Shown one piece after another: positions 1 to 8,788 of a DNA stretch of 64,000 nt; position 1 is the first letter of the stretch, and each line of letters starts with the position of its first letter. Source of the DNA: Paenibacillus kribbensis. GTDB lineage: Bacteria > Bacillota > Bacilli > Paenibacillales > Paenibacillaceae. The DNA lies in the NCBI RefSeq assembly GCF_002240415.1, contig NZ_CP020028.1, positions 1,513,501 to 1,577,500 on the forward strand, given 5' to 3'. The notes beneath the pieces are model-generated. The model saw nothing but the letters and a program-made list of their open reading frames with translations. It did not search any database and was not told the DNA's origin. The position numbers were made by a program, and so were the translations under genes.

Positions 1-1
1 C

Positions 2-541
2 AATGCGCTGAACGCGATTGCTTCGACTACACGCACCAAGCCGGATAAGGCGCGCGAGCTGATCATTAATTTGTCGGGCTATCTGCGTTATAATCTGGAG
101 CTTAATGATGATCTGATAGAAATTCACAAGGAGCTTCAGCAGGTATCTGATTACGTGGAAATTGAAAAGGCACGCTTCGGCAACCGGCTTCAGGTGGAGT
201 ATGTGATGGATGAGGTGTCTGTGCTCATTCCAAGCCTGATTATCCAGCCCTTGGTTGAAAATGCGATTAATCATGGGATACTAAAGAAAAAGGGGCCGGG
301 TACAGTGACGATTTCCGTACGGGATCGGGGAGAAAAGGTGCGGATTTCCGTTGCAGATACCGGGGTGGGTATACGAGATGATGTTGTGGATAATCTGTAT
401 CATGATCAGGTTCCGGTCAAACAAATAGGCTTGTACAATGTGCACAGACGACTCAAGCTTATGTATGGTGAAGGAGTTATTATTCTCAAGCATAAGCCAG
501 GCACCGAAGTTTATTTTGACATACCAAAGGAGAAGTCATGA
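2..541 (+). CDS. LytS/YpdA-type sensor histidine kinase, C-terminal part
   Basis: The gene runs in from the left edge, so only its last 179 residues are visible. They begin inside the His_kinase (PF06580) dimerisation region (NALNAIASTTR, normally preceded by the phosphorylated His) and continue into a HATPase_c domain. The N box is LVENAINHG and the G1 box is DTGVGI. These features are typical of the LytS/YpdA/YehU kinases that pair with LytTR regulators. The stop overlaps the ATG of the next gene (ATGA), so the two are translationally coupled. Its input domain, likely 5TM-5TMR_LYT or GAF, lies outside the window. The family call is firm; the ligand is inferred only from context. Confidence 0.9.
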   Translation, partial: NALNAIASTTRTKPDKARELIINLSGYLRYNLELNDDLIEIHKELQQVSDYVEIEKARFGNRLQVEYVMDEVSVLIPSLIIQPLVENAINHGILKKKGPGTVTISVRDRGEKVRISVADTGVGIRDDVVDNLYHDQVPVKQIGLYNVHRRLKLMYGEGVIILKHKPGTEVYFDIPKEKS

Positions 542-1302
542 AGGCCATAATTGTAGAAGACGAAATTCCAGCGCGCGAAGAGCTGGAGTATCTTATTCAG
601 ACGCATAGCAGCATTGAGGTGACGAATAGCTTCGAGGACGGACTGGATGTGTTCCGGTTTTTGCAGGAGCAGGAGACGGACGCCATCTTTCTGGATATTA
701 ATATTCCTTCGCTGGACGGGATGCTGCTGGCTCAGAATATTAGCAAATTTGCTAAAAAGCCTTATATTATTTTTACGACCGCCTATAAAGAACATGCGGC
801 ACAGGCCTTTGAACTGGAGGCATTCGACTACATTCTCAAGCCGTATGATGAAAAACGAATCGCCGCCATGCTGCGCAAGCTGGAAAATGCCTATGAGCAG
901 CGGAATGCCCAGTCACAGGAGACGGCCTCACCTGCACAGCCTCGAGCTGCTGAAGCAAGCATAGTCAGCGCTTCGGGTCGCATCAATCTGCTGAAAAACG
1001 ACAAAATTATTGTGACCGATGCGAGCGATATTTACTATGCGTGCGCACAGGAAAAGGTTACCCGCGTATTTACAAGGCATGAGGAATATACGATGCCGAT
1101 GAGCATCTCGGAATTTCATGCCCGCTTGCCGCAGCAGGACTTTTTCCGTTGTCACCGTTCCTACACGGTGAATCTGTCGCAAATTCGTGAAATTGTGCCC
1201 TGGTTCAATCACACGTATCTCCTGCGTTTGCGCGGCCTGGACGCGGAGATTCCGGTAAGCCGAAGCAAAGCCAAGGAATTTCGGCAAATTATGCGACTAT
1301 AA
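538..1302 (+). CDS. LytTR-family response regulator (YpdB/YehT-like)
   Basis: This 254-aa protein has an N-terminal receiver domain (residues 1-120) with acidic pocket residues near E7-D8, phospho-acceptor D53 in FLDINIP and a conserved Lys in LKPYD. A C-terminal LytTR DNA-binding domain (about 150-250) contains the typical FFRCHRSYTVN and VPVSR-like elements. It overlaps the kinase gene by 4 nt. LytTR regulators bind paired direct repeats, and such a pair sits directly downstream at 1304-1334, in front of an OFA-type transporter. By analogy with E. coli YpdA/YpdB it probably activates that transporter in response to an extracellular carboxylate. The family assignment is certain; the target is inferred. 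Confidence 0.93.
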   Translation: MKAIIVEDEIPAREELEYLIQTHSSIEVTNSFEDGLDVFRFLQEQETDAIFLDINIPSLDGMLLAQNISKFAKKPYIIFTTAYKEHAAQAFELEAFDYILKPYDEKRIAAMLRKLENAYEQRNAQSQETASPAQPRAAEASIVSASGRINLLKNDKIIVTDASDIYYACAQEKVTRVFTRHEEYTMPMSISEFHARLPQQDFFRCHRSYTVNLSQIREIVPWFNHTYLLRLRGLDAEIPVSRSKAKEFRQIMRL

Positions 1303-1303
1303 A

Positions 1304-1334
1304 GGCACTTCATTCCGCTATATGTGCATTTCAT
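1304..1334 (+). promoter_or_regulatory. Candidate LytTR (YpdB-type) activator site, two direct repeats
   Basis: GGCACTTCAT (1304-1313) and TGCATTTCAT (1325-1334) form two 10-bp direct repeats separated by exactly 11 bp. The E. coli YpdB site upstream of yhjX is GGCATTTCAT-N11-GGCATTTCAT as I recall it; each half here differs at one position. The second repeat ends 9 bp before the expected -35 position of the transporter promoter. Confidence 0.75.
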
Positions 1335-1343
1335 TCCTCAAAT

Positions 1344-1372
1344 GAATTCTGGCTAACTTACGACGTTATAAT
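1344..1372 (+). promoter_or_regulatory. Promoter of the MFS transporter gene (good -10, poor -35)
   Basis: A perfect TATAAT lies at 1367-1372. The -35 position 17 bp upstream (1344-1349) reads GAATTC, a poor match to TTGACA. A strong -10 without a -35 is typical of an activator-dependent promoter, which fits the LytTR-type repeats just upstream. The leader to the ATG at 1494 is about 115 nt. Confidence 0.55.
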
Positions 1373-1493
1373 GATCCATGTAGAGAGAATCCTTACAGAC
1401 TTGCTCCTCCAAGGCGCAGGTGCGTACTGGATTCCCGGTTATCATGATGACAATTTGACGCTATAAGAGCCGGAATGAAAAGAGGAGATTTAT

Positions 1494-2759
1494 ATGAAAA
1501 CAAACAGTGGAAACCGCCTGCTGATCGTGCTTGGAACGATTATTGTCCAGATGGGATTAGGAACGATTTACACTTGGAGTTTGTTTAATCAACCGCTGGT
1601 GGACCGCTTTGGCTGGAACCTCAGCTCGGTCGCCATTACATTTTCGATTACCAGCTTTGCGCTGGCAATTGCTACATTATTTGCAGGCAAGCTGCAGGAT
1701 AAATGGGGATTGCGTCGTCTGATTTTAGGTGCAGGTGTCGTGTTAGGTGTAGGGTTAATGCTCAGCTCACAGGTAAGCTCCCTGTCCCTGCTGTACATTT
1801 TAGCGGGTGTTGTCGTAGGTTTTGCGGACGGTACGGCATATATTACATCACTGTCGAATCTGATCAAATGGTTTCCCGAGAAAAAAGGACTTATTTCCGG
1901 TATTTCGGTTGGGGCATACGGAACAGGCAGTCTTATTTTCAAATATATTAATGGTTCGCTGATTCAGTCCGTTGGCGTATCACAGGCATTTCTGTATTGG
2001 GGTATGATCGTGTTCATCATGATTGTGGGCGGTTCTTTCCTGGTGCGGGAGGCTGTAGTCGTGAACAAGCCTTCGGTACAAAATGCGGGTACGCCGCAGC
2101 GGGATTACACCGTTAAAGAGATGCTGCGCACCAAGCAGGCCTATCTGCTGTTCGTGATGTTCTTTACCGCTTGTATGAGTGGGCTGTATCTGATTGGAGT
2201 TGTCAAGGATATCGGCGTACGGATGGCCGGGCTGGATGTAGCCACAGCCGCTAATGCGGTCGCAATGGTCGCTATTTTCAACACGGCGGGACGAATCATA
2301 TTAGGTGCGCTATCGGATAAGGTCGGTCGTCTGAAAGTGGTAGCGGGTGCGTTGCTGACAACAGCGGTCGCGGTTACAGTGCTTAGTCTGGTACCGCTGA
2401 ACTATGGTTTGTTCTTTACCTGTGTAGCAGGAATTGCATTCTGCTTTGGCGGCAACATTACCGTTTTTCCAGCCATTGTGGCTGATTTCTTCGGCCTGAA
2501 AAATCAAAGTAAAAACTATGGTATCGTGTATCAGGGCTTTGGTCTCGGTGCACTGGCGGGATCTTTTATCGCAGCCTTGCTCGGCGGCTTCATCCCGACC
2601 TTTACGACCATTGCGGTGCTGTGTGTCGTATCGTTCCTGATCGCGCTGACGATTCGTACACCGGATCAAAGCAAACCGGATCAAGGCAATTTGCGCAGTC
2701 AACGTAAGAAAAATCCTCATACCTTGCGCGGCATGAAGCCCGGAACAAAGCTGGGCTAA
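1494..2759 (+). CDS. OFA-family MFS transporter (oxalate/formate antiporter or YhjX-like)
   Basis: This 421-aa protein has about 12 predicted transmembrane segments and an MFS signature loop (AGKLQDKWGLRRLILG) between TM2 and TM3, with the related GALSDKVGRL in the second half. The N-terminal MGLGTIYTWSLFNQPL is typical of the oxalate:formate antiporter (OFA) family, which includes E. coli YhjX. Start chosen by the Shine-Dalgarno GAGGAG 7 nt upstream. Placement after a LytS/LytTR pair and a YpdB-like site suggests a regulated carboxylate (pyruvate, lactate or similar) transporter. The C-terminal tail after TM12 is basic (RSQRKKNPHT). Substrate is inferred, not read from sequence. Confidence 0.88.
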   Translation: MKTNSGNRLLIVLGTIIVQMGLGTIYTWSLFNQPLVDRFGWNLSSVAITFSITSFALAIATLFAGKLQDKWGLRRLILGAGVVLGVGLMLSSQVSSLSLLYILAGVVVGFADGTAYITSLSNLIKWFPEKKGLISGISVGAYGTGSLIFKYINGSLIQSVGVSQAFLYWGMIVFIMIVGGSFLVREAVVVNKPSVQNAGTPQRDYTVKEMLRTKQAYLLFVMFFTACMSGLYLIGVVKDIGVRMAGLDVATAANAVAMVAIFNTAGRIILGALSDKVGRLKVVAGALLTTAVAVTVLSLVPLNYGLFFTCVAGIAFCFGGNITVFPAIVADFFGLKNQSKNYGIVYQGFGLGALAGSFIAALLGGFIPTFTTIAVLCVVSFLIALTIRTPDQSKPDQGNLRSQRKKNPHTLRGMKPGTKLG

Positions 2760-2797
2760 CAGGGTTTGAGAAAAAAGGACCAGATGAATGCCAAAAG

Positions 2798-2846
2798 ACC
2801 TGTCATCATTTCCATGTGGGAAATGTTGGCAGGTTATTTGTTTTTC
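2798..2846 (+). terminator. Rho-independent terminator after the MFS gene
   Basis: A 16-nt arm (2798-2813) pairs with 2819-2834 with a few mismatches and is followed by a T-rich run (TATTTGTTTTT). It separates the transporter unit from the kinase gene. Confidence 0.7.
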
Positions 2847-2937
2847 TAGCAATCTATTTTAAGGTATAATAAAAAGATATGGAATAAGCCGATATATACA
2901 AAAGACATAAGCTAAGAACCTGACAGGAGGACGAGTC

Positions 2938-3849
2938 ATGATCGTGGATACAAGCGGGAACCTGCTTGCCCGCAATACGAAGCTGCGAAATACATATCAA
3001 ATTCGAAGCGCCTTGTCCCGCAGTGAGCTGGCCATCGTGTATACGGCAAGGCTGTTGGATCATCGAGAAAAGGTCATTGTGAAGGAGTTTTTTCCGAGTG
3101 CACTGGCCCTTCGGGGATCGGATCGAAAAACGGTGACCTGCGGCGCGTCTATGCAATCCAAATATGTGGAGTTTATGCATTATTTTTTGTGTGAAGGGCA
3201 AATGCTCAAGGAGTTAAGTCATCCTGGAATTGTCAGTTATATAGATCACTTTGAGGAAAATGGAACTGCTTATCTGGTGATGGAATACTGTGCAGGCAAG
3301 ACGCTGGACAGGGTAATGCAAGAAGAGTCTGCGCTCACGTCCGATCCTGCTTTTAAGTATCAGGCGTTGCTGTCTTTAATTGATGCCATGGAGTATATTC
3401 ACGATAAGGGCATTATTCACCGGGATATTAAGCCTGGCAACATTATGATTGGAGAGAATGGCAGCATCAAGCTGCTTGATTTCGGTTCTGCTGTACATTT
3501 TGAGGGCAAGGAGCATCCGATCTTCACCACGGCAGGCTACTCTCCGCTGGAGTTTTATTCTAACCGCTCGCAGCAGGGACCTGTATCGGATATCTATAGC
3601 TTGGCCGCCACGCTGTATTATTGTCAGAAAGGATCGCCTCCACCGGATGTGCCTGGCAGATTGTTTGCAGACCGGACCGACCGGATTCGGATTGAAAATG
3701 CAGGGATTTCCTTGCTGCCGTATGTGATTCGGCGTGGTCTGGAGGTGCAGGCTAACAAGCGTTGTCGCTCACTCAGATGGTTTAAAGCCGCACTACGTGC
3801 GGAATACTGGATAAAAAAAGGGAAGCGCCGCACTCTTACGGTTCGTTAA
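2938..3849 (+). CDS. Ser/Thr protein kinase (Hanks type, PpkA-like role)
   Basis: This 303-aa protein is one kinase domain with no transmembrane or sensor domain. It shows the VAIK-type lysine (VIVKEFF), the catalytic loop HRDIKPGN, the DFG motif (LLDFGSA) and an APE-like SPLEF. The glycine-rich loop is degenerate (SALSRSELAIVY instead of GxGxxG), as in several secretion-associated kinases. Start ATG follows GGAGG. A TATAAT lies at 2865-2870 without a clear -35. It faces the VWA gene tail-to-tail across a shared terminator. With the FHA and PP2C genes downstream it resembles the PpkA/PppA/Fha threonine-phosphorylation module of T6SS clusters. Kinase call firm; role inferred. Confidence 0.92.
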   Translation: MIVDTSGNLLARNTKLRNTYQIRSALSRSELAIVYTARLLDHREKVIVKEFFPSALALRGSDRKTVTCGASMQSKYVEFMHYFLCEGQMLKELSHPGIVSYIDHFEENGTAYLVMEYCAGKTLDRVMQEESALTSDPAFKYQALLSLIDAMEYIHDKGIIHRDIKPGNIMIGENGSIKLLDFGSAVHFEGKEHPIFTTAGYSPLEFYSNRSQQGPVSDIYSLAATLYYCQKGSPPPDVPGRLFADRTDRIRIENAGISLLPYVIRRGLEVQANKRCRSLRWFKAALRAEYWIKKGKRRTLTVR

Positions 3850-3876
3850 TCGTAAGAGGCGGTGCTTCCTTTTTTT
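3821..3876. terminator. Bidirectional terminator between kinase and VWA genes
   Basis: A 19-20 bp near-perfect stem (3821-3840 with 3851-3869) is followed by seven T on the plus strand and preceded by an A run on the other side. It therefore can stop both convergent genes. The left arm lies inside the last codons of the kinase gene. Confidence 0.9.
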
Positions 3877-3890
3877 GTTTTCCGACCCCG

Positions 3891-5981
3891 TTATCCTGTC
3901 GGAGCTTGAATATGATCAGTGTACACTGAGGTATTCGGCTTGATCGCTTTGTAGCGCAGCTCAATTTCAGTTACGCCGTCCTCGAACGTGATGTACAGTT
4001 TGTCACCGTACTCCATTACCGCTTTTTTATTGCGGGTCAGTCTGACCTTTCCGTGCTGCAGGGCGCAGCGTGTATCATGTTTGACGACCAGACTTCCTTT
4101 TTTACCTGCGGAAAACAGGATTCGCTCCGCCTCTGGCAGCGGTTCGTGAACGTCCAGCGTACGGAACAATTCCTTCAGGCTAATCTTTCGGCCCGGAAAG
4201 GAGGTGAGCGGCCAGGATTTTACTGGAATCTCCTGTCCACTGGCCGTTGCGAGAAAATATCCTTCGATTCTTCCGGCAAATTGCGGCTTGGGCCGCAAAA
4301 ACCAGTACAGAAGCGCTGCCGCCACGATACCGATGGCTACCGTCCATTTAATTGCGGTATACCGGGACTGCACGGAAACGGTCAGCGTAGCGCTGCTGGA
4401 TGCTCCTTCCGGATCGGTAGCGGTAATCTTCAGCTCAGAGTCTCCTGTGTGAAGCTCGGATAGCAGCAGATCATTACCGTTGATCTCGGCATGGGCCGCA
4501 TCCCCAGTGGCGCCCGTCTCCAGCTTGTAGGTTAGCTTGTCATGATTCGGATCAGCAAAGAAATCCGATAAGCTTCGACGGGAATCTCCATCTTCTTTCA
4601 CCAGACGAATCGTCAGGTCCTTTAACACCTGCAGTGCCGCATTGGCCGCGTGGACCTTATGCACGGTTCCATTGCGGTACCATTGCGGGCTGTCCAGAGC
4701 GAGCTGCCAAGTATAATCCCCTGTTTGAGGGAACGTATATTCGGCATGAAAGGCTCCGTCCTTATAGGTCATAGGTACCTTTTTGCTTGAGCCGCCCTTT
4801 ACAGGTGTAACGATAATATGGGCTTGAAGTGACGTATATACTGCTTCATCTGCAAGCTTTTGACCATCCGGCAACAGGAGCTGAGCCTGAAAAGGTGTGG
4901 CCTGACCTTTAAGTAACTGTACTGACTTGTTGCCATTCGCTGCTGTTCCTTGTTTTCCTCCCATACTAGCTTCGGCTTCCAGTCGATAGCTGCCGAGCAA
5001 ATTGATTTTGACCAAATCTCCGCGTATCCCACGCAGCTTCAGCTTCACTTTGCCTGCCTGTGGATGCTCAATTTTTAATATCGCATATCGGCTCGACTTA
5101 TACCTGCGAACATTCTCTGAATTGGAATACAGCTGTGTTTCCTGAAGAGGATGCTCGGACAAAAGCACCAAATTCGCTTCCTCCATACTGGAGTCTGGCA
5201 GGTTGACTGTTAATTCCTGCATCTCGCCAGTGGTCGTAATGGCGGCAACAGGTACGAGCTTGGATCGAATTTGACTGGCGAAAATACGATTCAAAATTTC
5301 CGGCAGATCCTCGGCACTGCTCGTAATAAAAGAAGCTCCCCCCGTTTGAGAAGCAATCCGCTCGAGCTCCTGCCGATTTACTGTACCGTCATGATTCAGA
5401 CCAATCGTATACACCGGATATCCTTTGGTCTGTGCGGATTTGATGACAGAAGCCACATCATTGTTGGAATCTTCTTTCGTTCGGGAGCCGGAGGAGGCAC
5501 CAAAATCAGTCTCCCCATCTGATAGCAGGATCATAAAGGGCTGACGTCCCTTGGATGCTCCTGCGGCGAGCAGCTCCGAGCCCTTGCGCAATCCAAGCCC
5601 CAGATCCGTATAACCGGAACGGTTTAGCGTTCTGATTTCCTGCTGAATTTGGGATTTTTGCGCTGCTACGGCAATTGAGGTCAGGGATTTGGACGCGACT
5701 ACGTGATGGTTGTAGGCGACAAAGCCAACGCGTGTACGGTCTGCATCACTCAAGTCCATAAACATACTGATGACTTCGGCTGCAATGCCCTCGGGATCGG
5801 TGTCCCTCATGGAATAACTGGTATCCAGCACAAAAACAGCATCATAACCCTCAATCGGAGCAGTCCCCGAAGATGCTGCATTAGCCTGATTTACAGTGAA
5901 AATGCCCCCATTTAAGCCCATTTGAAAAAATAGTACAAAAGTCATGAAAATGATAATCCCTAGTTTCCTTATCCTGAACAT
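3891..5981 (-). CDS. Secreted/membrane VWA-domain protein with cytoplasmic tail
   Basis: The 696-aa protein has a signal peptide (residues about 1-35, ending QANA) and a VWA domain (about 45-240) with a MIDAS motif (DTSYS) and later DGETD. A middle Ig/cadherin-like stretch includes ADPNHDKLTYKL. One TM segment follows (AIGIVAAALLYWFL), then a C-terminal domain of about 110 residues predicted inside the cell. I chose the ATG at 5981, with GGAGGAG just upstream, over a TTG farther out that would put residues ahead of the signal peptide. It is divergent from the sheath gene. VWA proteins are often metal-dependent adhesion or assembly scaffolds, so it may anchor the injection machine in the envelope. 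That role is inferred. Confidence 0.85.
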   Translation of the reverse strand: MFRIRKLGIIIFMTFVLFFQMGLNGGIFTVNQANAASSGTAPIEGYDAVFVLDTSYSMRDTDPEGIAAEVISMFMDLSDADRTRVGFVAYNHHVVASKSLTSIAVAAQKSQIQQEIRTLNRSGYTDLGLGLRKGSELLAAGASKGRQPFMILLSDGETDFGASSGSRTKEDSNNDVASVIKSAQTKGYPVYTIGLNHDGTVNRQELERIASQTGGASFITSSAEDLPEILNRIFASQIRSKLVPVAAITTTGEMQELTVNLPDSSMEEANLVLLSEHPLQETQLYSNSENVRRYKSSRYAILKIEHPQAGKVKLKLRGIRGDLVKINLLGSYRLEAEASMGGKQGTAANGNKSVQLLKGQATPFQAQLLLPDGQKLADEAVYTSLQAHIIVTPVKGGSSKKVPMTYKDGAFHAEYTFPQTGDYTWQLALDSPQWYRNGTVHKVHAANAALQVLKDLTIRLVKEDGDSRRSLSDFFADPNHDKLTYKLETGATGDAAHAEINGNDLLLSELHTGDSELKITATDPEGASSSATLTVSVQSRYTAIKWTVAIGIVAAALLYWFLRPKPQFAGRIEGYFLATASGQEIPVKSWPLTSFPGRKISLKELFRTLDVHEPLPEAERILFSAGKKGSLVVKHDTRCALQHGKVRLTRNKKAVMEYGDKLYITFEDGVTEIELRYKAIKPNTSVYTDHIQAPTG

Positions 5982-6254
5982 AAGCTCCTCCGTCGACAAG
6001 GCCAATGCGGGTGTAGCGACCCTCCTAATCCTTGGGATATAAGGGATAAAGGATCAAAATAGCCGTTAACACTCACATTTGGCCATGAATTTGATACTTT
6101 TACGCTTATCAGAAATATCCAATGGATTTCTATCGGCAATTCAGTTCCATTTGTGAATATTTCCCTGTAGAAACAGGTCTAACATATCATAAAAATTACG
6201 TATTTACGCATAAAATGAGTCGAAATGCCCTGTTTTAATCTGAGCCTACAGAAA

Positions 6255-6284
6255 TTGACAAAACCAAAGAGTGCTTTGTATGAT
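6255..6284 (+). promoter_or_regulatory. Strong SigA-type promoter of the injection-system operon
   Basis: TTGACA (6255-6260), an 18-bp spacer and TATGAT (6279-6284). The transcript would begin near 6291, giving a leader of about 270 nt before the sheath gene. This is the only clear promoter in the 580-nt gap between the divergent VWA and sheath genes. Confidence 0.8.
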
Positions 6285-6296
6285 AGCTTTCGTATC

Positions 6297-6406
6297 AGCG
6301 GCAAAAAATGGGATTGAAGTTAGGAATGCGAAATCAATAATTTAAAATTTCTCTGTTATCTGACTTTTCATTTTGTGTTTAAATCTCATTTTGATTTTTT
6401 GCCGCT
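6297..6406 (+). promoter_or_regulatory. Structured 5' leader: exact 13-bp inverted repeat
   Basis: AGCGGCAAAAAAT (6297-6309) is the exact reverse complement of 6394-6406, with 84 nt between them. The left arm lies within a few bases of the predicted transcript start, so the mRNA 5' end would be held in a long hairpin. The right arm has no T run, so this is not a plain terminator. The rest of the leader (6407-6562) has a further possible stem around CTTCGG/CCGAA. I could not match it to a riboswitch class I know. Confidence 0.55.
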
Positions 6407-6507
6407 AAAAGTTAAATCACGCTTCGGACTGATTTTCGAGGTTACATGCCTGTACCGTGAAGATGGTATGAGCCGAATCCTTTGGCTAATTTGAATGTTA
6501 TGTAGGG

Positions 6508-6528
6508 GGGAGGAGGCAAATGAACTAG
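6508..6528 (+). other. Very strong Shine-Dalgarno in front of a two-codon ORF
   Basis: GGGGGGAGGAGG followed by CAA and ATG AAC TAG (ATG at 6520). This is the best ribosome-binding site in the leader, but its ORF stops after two codons. The sheath frame opens only at 6539 and its first usable start is the GTG at 6563, which has no clear site of its own. Confidence 0.5.
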
Positions 6529-6562
6529 AAATGGGTAATTTACTGCTCTGATTGGACATTCC

Positions 6563-8788
6563 GTGTCCGGCTATGGAGCAATAGACCTATACCCATACAG
6601 TATTCGTTTGCCGACAGCGATGGAAATCATTTATCAAACGAACCGGACCATGCTTTTTGAAGAAATTAATCCGGAAAAGCTGGACCTGATCACCATTGTA
6701 GGTGATGTAAAAGGGATTGACAGCTTAAGTGACGAGAAGATCAAGGAAATTAACCAGCACCTTCTGGTGCGCAGCTTTGACGAATTTTTAGATAAGTTTT
6801 CACCGACCGTATATTCGTTTTTTAACGCGGCCAATCAAAAAGTCGTCTACACCATTAAAAAGCCTGAGGGGATCGATGAGGATAGCATTTCTGAAATTCG
6901 TATCAATCAAAGTAATGATTTTCTGAAAATGTTGTTTACACTCATTGATACCAAACGCAGTCAAGGAATCACCAATGTGGATTTCAAGTTTGAAAATCTG
7001 CTGGATATGATTTCTCCGAAAAAGGTAATGGATGATATTCGTCAAGTCCGCAAAGAAATTCACTATATGTACGGTGAATACGACAAGCTGGATGATGGCG
7101 ATCCAAAGAAACTCGACATGGGCGACAAGCTGAATGGAATGTTCGAGGAAGCAAGTCAGAACTACAACAATGTGATGGCTATGCTGCCACTGGCCATTGA
7201 GGATATTAAAACTCGTCTTCTGCTCGGTGGTGCTCAAGAGGAGAACTCTGGTGAGCTGATCCAGGTGGGTATGCTCTCTATTGGAGAGAGCGGCGAACTG
7301 AAAATTATCGAAGCGCCGAAGAGCGAAAGCACCGAGCTGATGCTGCTGGATGAAAACAGCACCGGCGATCTGTCACAGGTGTTCGAAGAAGATTACAACT
7401 CCATTACAGATACACCTTCCGATTATGTGAAGGATTTGGTGGTTCGTACATTTGTGCCGCTGCCAGCTGTTCAGACCAAGGTTGACACAGCAGTTGAAGT
7501 GCAAAACTACAACACGTATCTGGAGTTCTATAAAAATGCGAAGGACGATTTCGTGAAGGCGGTCAAGCCGCTTGTGGAAAAAATCCTTGGTGTGAAAATG
7601 TTTTTTGATCAATATGCAACCAAGAGCAAGGGAATGCTGCCGACGATGCTGGTGGCGAACAACAAGCTGGACATGCTGGTGAAAAGCAGCAACATCCCGC
7701 GTCTGGAAACGTACCTGAACACGGTGAATGCTAAAAATGAATTTAGCGACACCATCTGGTTCGGTATCGTCCCATCGATCGAGCTGGAAGCAGCCGGTAA
7801 GGTGAAGGTTACACGTGAACGCTTTAAGGGCAACGAGAAGGTGGTCAAGCAGGGTGGAAATTCCATGGAATCCCTTTCGATGCTGCTGCAGGTTGTGAAG
7901 GATTACAAAATTCAAATGTTCTTTAATTTTGAATCTGGTGAAGAAACGACCTTCAACAGCATGGCGACAGCCGGAATTGACAAATATATCGACAAGTGCT
8001 CCACTCTCGTTCGCAGAGAATACAGCGAATTTGCGATTCCTTGTGTGCCGAACTTCACGATTATTCCAAAGGACAAATCGGGTGTCATTATCGACAGCAA
8101 AATGCTGCAAACCGAAAGCGGTGTCCAGCTCTCCAAGGAAAAAGAGGATATTCTCAAGCTGTGGATCGAGGGTGTCTATGTAGGGGCAGCCTACGTTGCC
8201 GCCGGTCTGGTCTCTGCTTATCAATGTCCCGAGTATCTGCGTGAAACCTTCAAAACGGTCAACAAAAACTACCCTGGCGTACGCTTCGACATCGAAGCGG
8301 GAGACAACAGTTTGCGCACAGTGACAACGATGGCCAAGGAAATCACCGGGTTCACCAACACGATCAAGGATGCCATTAACCGTAAAAACTTCGGTTTTGT
8401 ATTCTCGTCAGAGAATGCTCAGCTCCAGGATAAGGATATCCGCCGGATTACCGTTTACAAGGCGAGAAGCATGGCGATGTCCGAGGACGGCTTTGACTCC
8501 ATCTACAAGACGCTGGTCAGCACGTACATTGAACGTATTTTGCGCTACCAGACAGGAGACTTCAAGCACGAAAATATCGTCCGCTTCTTCAGCAACAATC
8601 CGAGCAGTCAGAAGAGCAAGTGGCTGGGCAGCAGAGGATCTGTTAACTCGATCATTCAGGACGGAGATGATATGAGCTTTATTATTGATGAGAAAAGCAA
8701 TATGTGCCATATCGATCTGGTCTTCAACGGCAATGTGAAGAACCTGGAAGTCATGATCACTAAAGGAACAAGCTCGGTTAAATCATGA
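6563..8788 (+). CDS. Probable contractile sheath protein, TssB-TssC-like fusion
   Basis: The protein has 741 aa. Residues about 35-180 follow the TssB/VipA pattern: a strand-turn ITIVGDVKG, then a SFDEFLDKFSP-like helix, then VDFKFENLLDMISPKKV with a helix rich in R/K/E. Compare the TssB pattern LxFxSLxDFxPdaV...LrkLleLR. Residues about 330-741 resemble TssC/phage sheaths: WIEGVYVGAAYVAAGLVSAY, then RRITVYKARSM, a long YIERILRY helix, and a final beta pair ending NVKNLEVMI. It precedes an Hcp-like tube gene, as sheath genes normally do. The GTG start lacks a good ribosome-binding site. The similarity is judged by eye, so the fusion is an inference; a fold prediction would settle it. Confidence 0.65.
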   Translation: MSGYGAIDLYPYSIRLPTAMEIIYQTNRTMLFEEINPEKLDLITIVGDVKGIDSLSDEKIKEINQHLLVRSFDEFLDKFSPTVYSFFNAANQKVVYTIKKPEGIDEDSISEIRINQSNDFLKMLFTLIDTKRSQGITNVDFKFENLLDMISPKKVMDDIRQVRKEIHYMYGEYDKLDDGDPKKLDMGDKLNGMFEEASQNYNNVMAMLPLAIEDIKTRLLLGGAQEENSGELIQVGMLSIGESGELKIIEAPKSESTELMLLDENSTGDLSQVFEEDYNSITDTPSDYVKDLVVRTFVPLPAVQTKVDTAVEVQNYNTYLEFYKNAKDDFVKAVKPLVEKILGVKMFFDQYATKSKGMLPTMLVANNKLDMLVKSSNIPRLETYLNTVNAKNEFSDTIWFGIVPSIELEAAGKVKVTRERFKGNEKVVKQGGNSMESLSMLLQVVKDYKIQMFFNFESGEETTFNSMATAGIDKYIDKCSTLVRREYSEFAIPCVPNFTIIPKDKSGVIIDSKMLQTESGVQLSKEKEDILKLWIEGVYVGAAYVAAGLVSAYQCPEYLRETFKTVNKNYPGVRFDIEAGDNSLRTVTTMAKEITGFTNTIKDAINRKNFGFVFSSENAQLQDKDIRRITVYKARSMAMSEDGFDSIYKTLVSTYIERILRYQTGDFKHENIVRFFSNNPSSQKSKWLGSRGSVNSIIQDGDDMSFIIDEKSNMCHIDLVFNGNVKNLEVMITKGTSSVKS

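Noticed and set aside
7373..8224. 283-aa ORF opposite the sheath gene
   Set aside because: His/Gln/Arg-rich antisense shadow of a strongly coding gene; no start signal.
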